Source: Glandiceps talaboti
Taxonomy: Eukaryota; Hemichordata; Enteropneusta; Spengelidae
Direction of reading: 5' to 3'
Assembly: GCF_964340395.1 (NCBI RefSeq)
Contig: NC_135569.1
Location: 4,230,540-4,294,539 of the forward strand
Length of the DNA stretch: 64,000 bases
Shown here piece by piece: positions 50,933-62,416 of the stretch. Position numbers and translations under genes: made by a program. The notes under the pieces are model-generated. The model saw only the letters and a program-made list of their open reading frames with translations, was not told where the DNA came from and ran no database searches. Position 1 is the first letter of the stretch. The number at the start of each line of letters is the position of its first letter.

Positions 50933-53900
50933 ATGGACGACTCAGATAAGGACCCGATTACCTTCGCCGATTTAGGAGTGCCAACCACGCAAACAACGTC
51001 GGACACATATTTTGGAAAAGTGAGTATTACTATATACGAGATACTCTATTGATTAGCTACAATAATTGGTAGCGTTAGTTTTTTTACCCTCTTTTTTCTT
51101 CTGTTTTTAAGTTGGCATTGTCAGAATCGAGTCCATACAGGCATACTCTACTCCGTCTGTAAGCGGGACTGCATGCTCTATTGACACCATTCTGGGTAAT
51201 CCCAGTTACGATATGACTAACATCGTAGTGGAAGTAGAAAATGGGATAAGTGGAACTTTATCAGGCGTTTAAAATGGCACGTACATGTACCACCGTTTAT
51301 GACGCCTCAACCATACAGTAGTATATTATGATTTGGTTATTATTAGCAGTATGTTGCTAATAGATTTGACGACACATATGTTTGAGAATAATTTGGAGTG
51401 TAGTTAGTAAAATAACGATACTGTACTGTGTGAAATGAATAGAATACATGAGATTTTGTCTTAGCTTCCAGATGCTATTACATATTTGTTACATTTGTTT
51501 TTGTTTTTGTTATCATTAACAAAACACATTGTGTGGATTGTTTGTGTGTTAATTTATCTATCTCAACATGAAACCTTGTGGACAGTCTAACTTGATAAAC
51601 TGTTTAATTTGCAAGCTAAGGTGAAGTCATGTGTAAGTTGGGTTTCTGATGCATGCAGAAGTGTTACTATATTGATGGAAGTATGTCCTCCGAACCCTTG
51701 TTGTTTATACATCCATTTCATAAGTAATGTAATCATAATGTAGTTATTAAGTTACCACATTCTGACAAAATATCAGGAGTCACAAGTTGCTGTCGTATGA
51801 AAAAATCGCTTCCAAAAATTTGTGTCAAAACTCAGCAGATGGCACATGGGTAGCTGCAGTACCCATAGCAATATTATATACCACGCCTGGGCAAAATCTG
51901 CTGTGATTTATTTTCCATACCTTGACAGAAAATAAAAGCAACATGAAAAATGTGAAGAAACTCAAAATAAAGTGCAAATATGATAACAATTATTGCAAAG
52001 TCAAGGCTACAATTATTGCAGCTAGCACATGTGGTATTCCAAATAAGGCACCACTTAGTATTTAGTGATAAAATGACATTGTAAATGAGACGGTGGTATT
52101 TTTCAAATTTACGCCATCACAATTCTGTGGAACCAACTGCTGAACACTGCCTGCTCTGCACTGAGTATTGAGACTTCCATTCAAATTAACACCAAAGACA
52201 CACCTTTTTGAGTAAGCTTATTTGTGATGGCATCTATTGTAAAGCGCTAGTGAGCATCACATGATGGATACAAGGCACTATATAAACCTCTTTATTTATT
52301 TTGTTATTTATTTAAGTATGGTTTATCCATGATAGACCCCTCCACTGTCTATGGTTTGAACTCAGTAAGTAGAATGTTATCAGAGCATTTCACTTTGAAA
52401 GAATTTAGTGATTGCCAAAATGTAAAGTTACAGACTGTGTATTTCAGTATGACAGATAGAGATGAATTATAGCTAAACAACAGCCATATATTAAGTTTCA
52501 ATAACTACAAGACAACTAAATATTTCATGGTGTTTTACAAAGCCAGAGTTGTGAAACCGAAAGAGAAAGAAGTGCAGTGCATTGTGGGTATTCCTAGAAC
52601 ACGTGCATATGAGTAATAGTGAAATAGTACAATGACTCAGTATTGGCATTGTGTGAATTTGATATAGTTGATTTTCTGGTTCCACGACACATTGCATGAC
52701 AGGACGTCACGCTACATTTAGGCTTGTTTTGTCTTTATTACGTTTGAAGTAACATTTTCATTGTGAAATGATGGAAAGACGTGTTGACCTCTTTAATTAT
52801 GGGTGATTTTATAGAACAAAGACTGAACGCCATCAATGACAGAAAAGATTTTTACGGGTGAACCCAGAGTACAGTCAGGTCAGAACTATCCCCAAGTATT
52901 GCATGCAAACCCCTTTGTTGGTACATAATACATGGCATTGTATGGAGAGATGCGCAATGCATCTTGGAACCGACCGACCGATAACAGGTATATTTTGAAC
53001 AGCTTATATTTGCTTGAACTGACTTAACATCTACATTACTATTTAACTCTTCAGAAAGAAAAGAAGTTTTTCTTACTGGCATTCTAGTAATCTAACAATG
53101 TCTGTTTTGCTTCACAGAGACGGAACTATTCTGATTTAGATACCAAAGAGATTGTATTTTTGACGGTGTCATTACTGAGTATTTTAGCTACGATTGGTCT
53201 TACAATTGAAAGAATTATTACTGTTGACAAGAACCATGCTGACTTCACTTTTGCAATATTGATTTTAATCAATGCAGGTAAGAATCCCAGGGGTTGAACC
53301 ACTGGCCTGCTCTGGTAGGGGTGTGGGGCCAATACTGCCAACACTGCCAACTGCAAACCCCATTTTAGACCTAGTTTGACCAAAAAGCATTACAGGTTTT
53401 TAGAAGAACACATTTTAGACAAAATATATTTGTAGTAGTACCATGCTAAGGAAATGGTGGATTGCAAAATGAGGCAACAGTTTGTGTGCTTGTTGTTGTT
53501 GTTTTTGTTTTGTTTTGTTTTGGGGTTTTTTGTGTGTTTTTTTTGTTTTGTTTTTGTTTTTTTTTGTTTTTGTTTTGTTTTTTTGTTTTTTTGTTTTGTT
53601 TTGGGTTTTTTTTTTGTTTGTTTTTTTGTTTTTTTTTTGGGGGGGGGGGTTTAATGGCACAGTTATGAATTTTGTAAAGGGCAATGGACCACATTTTAGA
53701 CAATCAAAATTGAAAATAATGTAGAGGGGTCCCATTTTCTTTCTTAAGTTTGAGATAACAAACCCCATTTTAGACCAAAGGCCTGGAAAAAAAACCAAAG
53801 GGCAGCAGAGGGGTAAATATGTGCCCATCTTGGGACTGGGTGTTGTTCAAATCAAATTTCTACTTGCAGAGTCAAATAATTTCTTGGAAGTAAATTCCAA

Positions 53901-56900
53901 ATTTTATATTGCATGTTTCATGTGTCTCTTCCAAGACACATGACAATAGTCCATTGTAGTACACTCCTGATGATGCTGACAAGACATCAGCGAAAATCTA
54001 GGGTTTGCTTCCAAGAAATTGTTTTACACTATGCGTAGAAATTTTCATTTTATATTCATCTTATTGTTGTTATTGTTATTATTAATGTTGTTATTAATAA
54101 CAACACTTTAGCTTTGAATCAAGTTGATAATTTGCATATTAATATGTTACTATTTACAGTATTCATCTTGTACTATACACTGGATGGAGTGTTTAGAGAA
54201 AGGGCCTTTGAACTGGCAGCATTTGTGATTGCTGTGGGTATAATAATAGTTTATTGTATCACTAACTACATTGGAACATTTGATGAAGACAAAATTAATG
54301 TTGTCAAGTTGGTGAGTTGCATTCTTATAAGGTATCTCTTTTTAGTCCCCAGACATGCTTGAACAGGTCCCCCCATACCCAACCCATCCTTTATTGTTGA
54401 ATGGTTTATTCCATCACGTCATCTTGAAGAGTAGGTATGTCCCATGTCCAACGAGGAGACACAACATATCTAAGTCTGTTTGATTTAGGTTCACAAGTGT
54501 TGTTGCGTGATCAGAGTAGTGATATCAAGAAAATGACAACTTAAACTGCCAATCTTTAAAACCCAATCATAGCGGGGGACTATGTCATTCTCAATATTGT
54601 TATTTCACCATTTCTCATGACCCAACCTATTTCTTCAATCCAACGGCATAATAAAAAAATCAGCTCAGGAAAAAATCACAACTTCACTGATTTTGGGTTG
54701 GCATGACAACATGACAAACACATACTATGGTAGTATCTGGGGAAAAATTACCATATTGTTAAAAGCTGAAATGCAGAACCTCTGATAAAAAAAATGGTTC
54801 CGAGTTTCCTTTAGTGGCCAGGATTTGGTGTTTATTTTGGATTTTGGATTTATAAAACTATTTCATCATATCTTCCTACTTGAAGAATCAATGGGAAGAA
54901 TGACAAGTTGTATCATAAGGTTGTTTTTGCAGAAAAATATTGGGAATAATATATTGCATGTAATGCATCTATAAGCTAAAATTTTAAAGGGGAACACCAC
55001 TGCAGGAAATGAATGTATTTTCATTAACTTTTTGTTCTGGAGAGTCATTTCAGCATATAACAACATGTACATTTGTATGATTGACAAGCGTCACCAAATT
55101 TAAACTTTATTTCACATTCATTGTTCAGCAGTCTGAAGGCAATAAGGACTTACAAGTCATGAATATTCATTGTTCATCTAATGCATATGTATGTCTGCTA
55201 AGTCCCATGATGCAATGGTGGACCAGTGTGAAAACAATAGAGGCAAACAAAAGTTTAGGTAAAAGAAAGTTAAGTGATGTTAAGTCATGAAATAATTCTT
55301 CAGAACCCAAAGTTTATTAGTATGCCTTAAGTTACTGGAGTTCCCCATTAAGAAAACAAATGAGGAAAATGATAGCAACTTTTACCCAAACTGCTGAAAA
55401 AAGTACATCCAAAAGCTATTTTATACGACAAACAAAATGCAAAATACTTTAATATAAAAAAGTTCTTCTTTGTACAATTATATAATTAATGTCTTCTTAT
55501 TTAATTTCCAGTCAAGACTTGTTTTAATTGGAGCTCTGGGTCCAATTGACATTGGACTTGGCATTGTGTTGACCATACAGTACTATAAGTCCAGAAACCT
55601 TATCTTTAGAACTGTTGGAGCTAATACAGAAATGCAAGGTAAGTATTCTGCACCAGGGGTAAATGTTTGGGTTGGGATTGGGATGAGTGTGGGGAGTGGG
55701 TACTGCCAGTGGAACGCTTTATAAAGGTACCTGTAATGAAGATAAGAGTCAAAACTTAAATTAGGATTGAGGTTGAATGTGGCATCACTTTATACAGAGA
55801 ACTTGCTATCAGAAATGTTGCTGGGTTATAAAACACTTATTGCCTGGCCCTGTTTGGGCACTAGTAGACATCATATTACCCCTTGTGCTATTATGTAGAA
55901 ACTGTTTCCCTTGACTGAAATAGTTGCGACATAATAACTCTTGTGTTAATAGATATCTACTAGTGCCCTCATATCCAGGCAATAAGTGTTTTAATAATCA
56001 CCCTGTAATCAAGATAGCCTAAACTTTAGAAACCTGCATTCTCCTTGTCATAAAAAATAGGAAAATTAAACGAGCCTTACCTGTAAGGTGAGGTTAAATT
56101 GAAATTCTGCCAAGCACTTGTATTGTTTTTTTGGTACCACCCATATAGCATTAACATAGGCCACTGCTGTAGTGTTATCTATCAGTAGTCTTACATGGAT
56201 GTTTGATTCTGATGAACAAAAGGATTTCAATGCAAATAAAGCTGCCTTTATTTCTAAGACATTAATATGATGCTGTGATTCATCTGTGAACCATCTACTA
56301 CCTGTTGTCATGTCTCCTCTCATGGCCCCCCAGCCTAGTAATGATGTATCAGATGAGATTATTACATTAGGGTGTCCATGATCAATAACACTAAAGGCAG
56401 TCTCTATGTTCACAACCCACCATTGGAGGTCAACACATGCATCATTAGATATTGTCATTAATGCCTCATAATTACCAGCATGGCTTTGGAGGGCCTCTGT
56501 TTTGTCAATTTCTAGTGATCGATAGTATAAGGGCCCATACTGAACCCCAGGGAAGCTGGACACTATGAGTCCAATGACCTCTGCAACTGTTCTGATGGAA
56601 ACAGCCTCAGCTGTAGACAACAAGTTGTCACATGCAGTTCTTATCTTTAACTGTTTTTCAATTGTTAATGATACTGTCATTTTAACAGAGTCTAGTGAGA
56701 GCCCAGGAATACTAGTTTTTGTACTGGCAAAAAGACAGACTTCTCTTTGTGAATTATGAAGCCCATTTTCTCAAAAATGGACACTGTTTCTGTGACATTT
56801 TGGCTACACTCTTTGTAGTTATCTCCTTGTAAAAAAATGTCGTCAATGTATCCTACATTGAGGTACCCTTGTTGTCTCAGCTTTGAAAATATTGGCTTGA

Positions 56901-59900
56901 GGAGTTTTGTAAATATTCTTGGGCACTCGCTCTTCCATTAGGCAAACAGGTGTACTGAAATACTTTCCCTTTCCATATAAACCAAAGGAATTTTGGTGTT
57001 CTGTAGCAACAGGAACAGTATAGTATGCATCTTTCAGGTCGATTAATGCCATGTAGCAATTTGGTCTCATTAATCGAATTGCTGACTGGAGAGACTCCAT
57101 TTTGAAATGGTTGTATTCAACCGATTTGTTTAATTGTTTCAGGTTCAGGATCATCCTGACTTCTTTCTTTTTCCTTAGAAATATTGTGGAAATGTATTCT
57201 CCCTTACAGTGGGGTACTTTTACCAATACACCTTTATCAACAAGTTTTTGTATTTCCATTTCAATGATCTGGCTTTCAGCCTTATTGACATGTATTTCCC
57301 TAGGAAGATTATACTGTATAGGTAATTCATCTGCTATAAATTCAATTGAACATTTTTCTACAGTTTAAAATGTAATTGTCTGATGTGATATTATGCCAGC
57401 TATGGATAAAGTATTTCAGTCTGCCTGCTGGTTTGCACTCAAGTATGCTTGTACTCACCTCCACATGGTGTTCTACTGTCTACCTCTTCTTGAGGGGTGG
57501 GAGGATCGTCCTAAAAAATGACGTCTGGTAGTCTGGTAGCCTCTGCCACGGTAACCTCTACCAAAGTGGCCTCTGAATCTGCCACGACCAGCTCCTCTCA
57601 CATTGGATATTTGCTGACCCACTTTGTTGGCTTCAGTTAAATCCTTGAGTTGTTTTGATAGCTCATCACCAAACAGTTCTGTAGTGAATGGCACAGATGG
57701 AGAACACAAGTGTCTATAGTTCTGATGTAGATCTGGTTTTATGAACTCACGTCGTCTCATGTTAAGTTCATAACTGGCATGTGCACTCATGGCAATAGCA
57801 TCAGTTCCAGTTTTGACGAACAGTTTGTCTGCACTTACAGTGTCATCATTATGAGATTTGAGTAGTGTATCAACTACTGTGACCATAGCTATCAGGCTTT
57901 TTACAATGGCTGAATGTACTTTCTGAAGCTTAACTTCCATTAATTTTGTATCAGGTTTAGTCTGGTCCCAAATCAATTGGTTTACTCTAGTAGTGACCAG
58001 GGAATCACAGTTCTCTGGGCGTATGAATCTATTCATTTTATCAGAAATTTTATCATCTGCTGGCTTCTCTCTCATTAGACTGTTGACAATTGCTGCCAGT
58101 TGAGTATCAATGCGAGGTTCACACTGTTCTTGTATTTGCCAATCCCTAGCAATATCACCTAGCAAACCCCAGTGTTCAGATTCATGAGTTTCAGTACTCT
58201 CTACTCTTATCATCACTACGTGATAGTAAGTTCTCAACTGCTGTGTCAGTGTCTACACGTTGATGTTTCTGTGGTGGTTCATTTTCATTTTCATCAGGAA
58301 AGTCGTTGTATTCTTCTACGTAAGGGTCCGCCATACTGGCTAATACATTACATATATCACTGAATGATTTTCCCATATTCTCCTGCAGGCTTGACAATGC
58401 TGCAGTCATGTTTACTCCAAAGTTTTTGAGTTTGTTTGCCAGAGTGTCGCTACTCTTGGCCACATGTGTTTTAGACCCTTTCGATTTACTGGTACTCTGT
58501 TTACCACTTCCAGTACTTTTATTTTTGAGCCCACTACTCAAAGACTTTCTATAAGTGGTCGAGGAACCTTGGCTGTTTTCTTGTGTATCAGCCTTTTCAG
58601 TCCTTTGACTGAACCCGCATCAAGATACAAGATGGCATCCTCCATCATGTTGTACTATGTACAATGTGGTCTTTGTGTGTCATGTACTACGTACGTACAC
58701 AGTTCTGTGTCGGGTGAAACCCACACAATGTTTTCAATAATTATCACACAATTGATCTACACAAACTTCACTTCAACGCAAAATTAGTTTGTACAGAATT
58801 TACCTGAAGTTAAGACGATACGGCTGCTATACAAGCTGTCGGTACAAAACACGTCTTGCCTGCGCAAAAGCCGACAACGCACTGAAGTTCACACCGCACA
58901 ATGCTTTCTCATGTGATCCCGAAAGTACGTGATAACGAGGTAGAATGGCCGTAGCTAGATTTCATCTTTATTTTCATCTTTATTTCAGATATGTGCAGTC
59001 TTATGTTTTTCTTTGAAGCTGTATTGAAATTTGATTTGCAGTTACAGGTATGTAATACTTTAAAAACAAAACAAAACTAAGTTTAAAGACCAATGATCCG
59101 ATTCCAGGTTCTCACATTTGTGTTATCTTATCAATGCCATTACAGATTGGAAGAACAGTTTTATATTGTCTTTTTCAGTTGATGTCTGTTTCCGCATCCA
59201 CTATTTCTTGTGAGACTTCACAATTTTTGCGATTTTCTTTATTTTTTTTTCTCAAATATGTAAAAAAAAGTTTAGATTCAGGTGGGGTTGGGTAACCAGA
59301 ACCAAACAACTTTTTTTATTTGGCCTTAGTACTGGCATAATGTTGTAGGGTCAACAAGATTTTCACCTCTTCTCGATTACATTTTGATATAAACTAAACA
59401 GTTCATCTAACAGATTTAGAGAGATGAAACAACTGTTATTGACACTTTGGTGTATTTCAGTGCCAGTCATTTATTATTGTAGCAAAAATTCTTCCATTTC
59501 TCAGTTTGATGTTTATTAGAAATATCTGCATTATGGGGTACAAAACATATTCCATTAAAAGTAAAATCATTTTGATGAGAACTAAAATGGTTCAAACCCA
59601 ATCTCCACTAAAAGAATTTGGTTTTTATCCTACACATTGAACTATTGATCTCGCCCCTTAAATAGTTTGTTACCTCCAGTTTGTCATTCTGCAGCTGGTA
59701 AGCCCCTAATTTTTTATTTTGCCCACTGCTCCAACACCGGATGAAAACCCTGAATATTAATATATTTAATGGTTACTTTTCTCTTTTGTTTATAGATCAG
59801 TATCGTTGTGCTGATTCTAAGTACCACAGGGGTCACCGTGACAACGATAGAAATAAGCATTCTTGTGATTGGTCTTATTTATTGTTGCATATGGGTCATT

Positions 59901-60251
59901 GTAGGCTACTTTGCTGTAAGTATAAATTGTTGTCATCCAATCTTGAATTTGCAATATATGCTTCACTAAGTAGAATACTATGATTATTTTTCAGTATGCT
60001 GCCCAAGTTACATCCAAAAATTTATAAACACAGTTTACTTTTTTTTTTAAAGGTGAGGCGAGAAAGCAAACCTTTGGCGTGGATATTTTTAATAACCAGC
60101 ATCCTGGAGCCAGTTTATCTTGTGTACAAGATGATAGATGTGAGTATCAAAGTTTAGTGGAAATGTACCGTATCAGAAAACTAGATTGAAACTTTCTCTG
60201 AAAATACTTTTAGGACAACTGAACATTGAGATAGTTACATAGTGTTGTAGT

Positions 60252-60301
<50 letters not shown>

Positions 60302-60391
60302 GTAGGTGTGTGTGCGTGTGTGTGTGTCTGTGTGTGTGTGTTGTAGGTGTGTGTGAGTGTGTGTGTGTGTGCTATAGGCATGTGCGTGTGT

Positions 60392-60477
<86 letters not shown>

Positions 60478-62197
60478 GATGTATTTGGTGTAATCATTTG
60501 GTTAACTGTTTCCTTTGTGTAGGCATATTAAAAGTTGTCTACTTCAACACCATAACTTAATCACAGCTGTAAATCCCAACTTTAGTCATACACTGATGAC
60601 TCTGACAAGTTGATATCAGCAAAAGTTTGTGATCGGTTTTCCATGACTTTTGACTTTGAGTAGAAACTGTATACAAGATGAATTCTGTTTTAATTTTATG
60701 AGTATAGAAACCACATTTATAACATCATTCTGTTTCCTTCCAGCTTGGAAATAACTGGAGCAATTTTACGAAACATGATGCCATGTATCTTGCGATTATT
60801 ACCATCATCTGTGCAGTATTCGCGCTAGTAGTGAGGGTTGTAGCTGTGATCACTATGGTAAAAGTTTACAAGAATTTTGGCAAAGGACTCAAGGAAGTAG
60901 GTAAGTGTACAGTAGCTACAGTCATTGCTCGGGAAGTAGCCATCATCACTATGGTAACAGTTTACAAGAATTTTGACAGAGGACTCAAGGAAGTAGGTAA
61001 GTGTACAGTAGCTACAGTCATTGCTCGGGAAGTAGCCATCATCACTATGGTAACAGTTTACAAGAATTTTGACAGGGGACTCAAGGAAGTAGGTAAGTGT
61101 ACAGTAGCTACAGTCGTTGCTAGGGATGTAGCCTTTATCACCAGTAAAAATTTACAAGAATTTTGATGAAGGAAGTCAAGGAAGTAGGTAAATGTGTGTA
61201 GTAGCTACAGTCGTTGCTAGGGATGTAGCCATCATCACTATGGTAAAAGTTTACAAGAATTTTGATGAAGGAAGTCAAGGAAGTAGGTAAATGTGTGTAG
61301 TAGCTACAGTCGTTGCTAGGGATGTAGCCATCATCACTATGGTAAAAGTTTACAAGAATTTTGACAGAGGACTCAAAGAAGTAGGTAAGTGTACAGTAGT
61401 TACAGTCGTTGCTAGGTATGTAGCTATCATCACTGGTAAAAGTTTGCAAGAATTTGGTAGAGGACTCAAGGAAGTAGGTAAGTGTACAATAGTTACGGTC
61501 ATTGCTAGGGAAGTAGCCATCATCACTATGGTAAAAGTTTACAAGAATTTTGGCAAAGGACTCAAGGAAGTAGGTAAGTGTACAGTAGCTACAGTCGTTG
61601 CTAGGGATGTAGCCATCATCACTGGTAAAAGTTTACAAGAATTGTGATGAAGGAAGTCAAGCAAGTAGTTAAATGTATGTAGCAGCTACACTTGTTGCTA
61701 GGGTTGTTGTATGATGAAAATTTACTTGTTATGGTGCTCACATAACTTTTAACTGAATGAAGGCCCTATTGTTATGAACAATCATGATTTACTGCATAAC
61801 TCAAAAACTTATACATGGAGGCTGTATTCAAGCGTCTATTCCTATATTATTAGGTGTATGATCTCTTTTGAGACCTTGACCCTCGACCTATTTTCACCTT
61901 CAGGGTCAGTTATCAAAATCCAGCCATTTCCTGCATATCACAGACATTGTTTAGTATTTATTTGTTGCCACAAATTTCTTCCAAAATCATGTCACCATTC
62001 AGTCACAAGGAATTAAAATATTTGAGGGGAATGTGTGTTCTATGAAGACTTATTTATTTTATTTTATTCTATATTTTAATATTTTATTTCATTTTTATTT
62101 CTCATAAGCGTATGGTAACAATAATGGAAGTACCCGATTGGACAAGGAGGATCACAGACCCACAACATATGGTAGCACAGACACTGACAAAGAATGA
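50933..62197 (+). CDS. Multi-pass membrane protein, about eight TM helices, family not recognised
   Basis: Nine exons: 50933-51019, 53118-53277, 54160-54311, 55512-55638, 58989-59047, 59796-59915, 60053-60139, 60744-60900, 62109-62197. Every junction is GT-AG and in phase, giving 345 codons plus TGA. The hydrophilic N-terminus (MDDSDKDPITFADLGVPTTQ, then TYFGKRRNYSD) has no signal peptide. Membrane segments by eye: EIVFLTVSLLSILATIGLTI; FTFAILILINAVFILYYTL; ELAAFVIAVGIIIVYCI; RLVLIGALGPIDIGLGIVL; two in exon 6 (SIVVLILSTTGVTV and SILVIGLIYCCIWVIVGYFA); PLAWIFLITSILEPVYLVY; and YLAIITIICAVFALVVRVVA. ESKPLAWIF and ILEPVYLVYK look like conserved landmarks of an uncharacterised animal family. The tail is polar (STRLDKEDHRPTTYGSTDTD). 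Its exon 8 end is tandemly copied downstream, and introns hold a DIRS-like relic. I assign no function. Confidence 0.85.
52220..52310. repeat. SINE-like tail with AAAGCGCT / CACTATATAAA
   Basis: TTGTAAAGCGCTAGTGAGCA and GGCACTATATAAACCTCTTT resemble the tail of the SINE-like repeats at 38765 and 45955. It lies in intron 1 of the eight-TM gene. Confidence 0.4.
52535..52990 (-). mobile_element. Inverted-repeat element, family E copy 2
   Basis: 52740-52985 is the reverse complement of much of 48303-48550. It shares TGATGGAAAGACRTGTTGACC, TCAATGACAG and CATGGCATTGTATGGAGAGA, and ends GCAATGCATCTTGGAACC. The opposite end has GTGCAGTGCATTGTGGGTATTCC near 52573. It lies in intron 1 of the eight-TM gene, ending about 130 bases before exon 2. 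Confidence 0.65.
53490..53645. repeat. T-rich low-complexity tract
   Basis: TTTTG/TTTTTG units ending in a G10 run. The Phe/Val/Cys-rich and, on the other strand, Lys/Asn-rich open frames are artefacts. It is intronic, between exons 2 and 3 of the eight-TM gene. Confidence 0.9.
53870..54030 (+). mobile_element. Small inverted-repeat element with hammerhead-like core
   Basis: Ends are inverted (AATTTCTTGGAAGTAAA near 53877, TTTGCTTCCAAGAAATT near 54004). Inside lies CTGATGA (53967-53973), then a possible five-pair stem GCTGA/TCAGC (53975-53979 with 53987-53991), then GAAA (53992-53995). This is the order of conserved elements in a hammerhead ribozyme. A more diverged CTGATGA...ATCAGC sequence is at 60593-60620. 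Confidence 0.4.
54811..54975. mobile_element. Half-copy of the palindromic element
   Basis: TTAGTGGCCA.GGATTTGGTGTTTATTTTGGATTTT...ATAAAAC.....CATCATATCTTCCTACTTGAA parallels the left arm of 28764-29120. The sequence diverges before the palindrome centre. It is intronic, after exon 3 of the eight-TM gene. Confidence 0.55.
54985..55350. mobile_element. Small element, family D copy 3
   Basis: Begins AAAGGGGAACACCACTGCAG, then TGTATTTTCATTAACT and GTTCTGGAGAGTCATTTCA. It has an internal TGAATATTCATTG and CCCATGATGCAATGGTG, and ends near TGGAGTTCCCCATT, the inverse of the start. It is intronic, between exons 3 and 4 of the eight-TM gene. Confidence 0.65.
56066..56680 (-). pseudogene. DIRS-like RNase H fragment
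   Basis: An open stretch contains SSDTSLLGWGA, INVLEIKAALFAL and LLIDNTTAVAYVNA, in the order of the RNase H catalytic Asp/Glu/Asp set. The frame is lost soon after VNA, near 56130. Confidence 0.75.
56833..57259 (-). pseudogene. DIRS-like reverse transcriptase fragment
   Basis: Motif A (ALIDLKDAYYTVPV) is clear within an open stretch that also has FLRKKKEVRMILNLKQLN. The YIDD catalytic box lies at 56839-56850 but in a different frame, so at least one frameshift separates the two. Confidence 0.75.
57473..58541 (-). pseudogene. DIRS-like gag region, split by a frameshift
   Basis: Two overlapping frames (58541-58191 and 58237-57473) continue each other. The first is Ser/Lys-rich then acidic. 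The second carries FGDELSKQLKDL and a Gly/Arg-rich nucleic-acid-binding tail (RGRFRGHFGRGYRGRGY). The overlap near 58200 marks one frame break. Confidence 0.65.
60253..60472. repeat. TG dinucleotide microsatellite, about 220 bp
   Basis: TG runs interrupted by TGTAGGTG and TATAGGCATG segments, in the intron between exons 7 and 8 of the eight-TM gene. Confidence 0.97.
60809..61680 (+). repeat. Minisatellite made of exon 8 end plus splice donor
   Basis: The last 75 or so bases of exon 8 and the first 20 of its intron are repeated in tandem. Donor-equivalent positions are 60901 (real), 60997, 61093, 61188, 61287, 61385, 61478, 61574 and about 61668, so units are 93-99 bp. Most copies keep GTAAGTG after AAGGAAGTAG; two have GTAAATG and the last is GTTAAAT. 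Each copy encodes a variant of VAIITMVKVYKNF and LKEV. The first three units are multiples of three or nearly so, and the frame stays open to about 61166. Confidence 0.9.
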
Positions 62198-62416
62198 TAG
62201 ACAAACACTGCGACGTCACTCGCATACCATTGATGTACCAGCAAGTTTAACATATTATTAGACTGTAAGACACATGTCGTTCCTCCCTCACTGGCCTCCT
62301 ACTACCGCCCTCACTGGCCTCCTACTACCGCCCTCACTGGACTCCTCATGGATAGACCGATGTATGAAGGTGTCTCATCACGGCGGACATTACAGACAAA
62401 AAGTTTGTGCCTTGGA

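Larger units (their letters stand above)
56060..58541 (-). mobile_element. DIRS-like retrotransposon remnant, antisense in an intron
   Basis: On the minus strand, a gag-like region, a reverse transcriptase and an RNase H follow in order, the arrangement of DIRS elements. The pieces are split by frameshifts and stops, and the tyrosine recombinase expected downstream is absent because similarity stops near 56060. It is therefore truncated and non-functional. It lies in the 3.4-kb intron between exons 4 and 5 of the eight-TM gene, in the opposite orientation. Boundaries are set by recognisable coding similarity; the true left and right ends are not identified. Confidence 0.75.

Noticed and set aside
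53415-53828. 137-codon Lys/Asn-rich minus-strand open frame
   Set aside because: Its core is the complement of the TTTTG low-complexity tract inside an intron.
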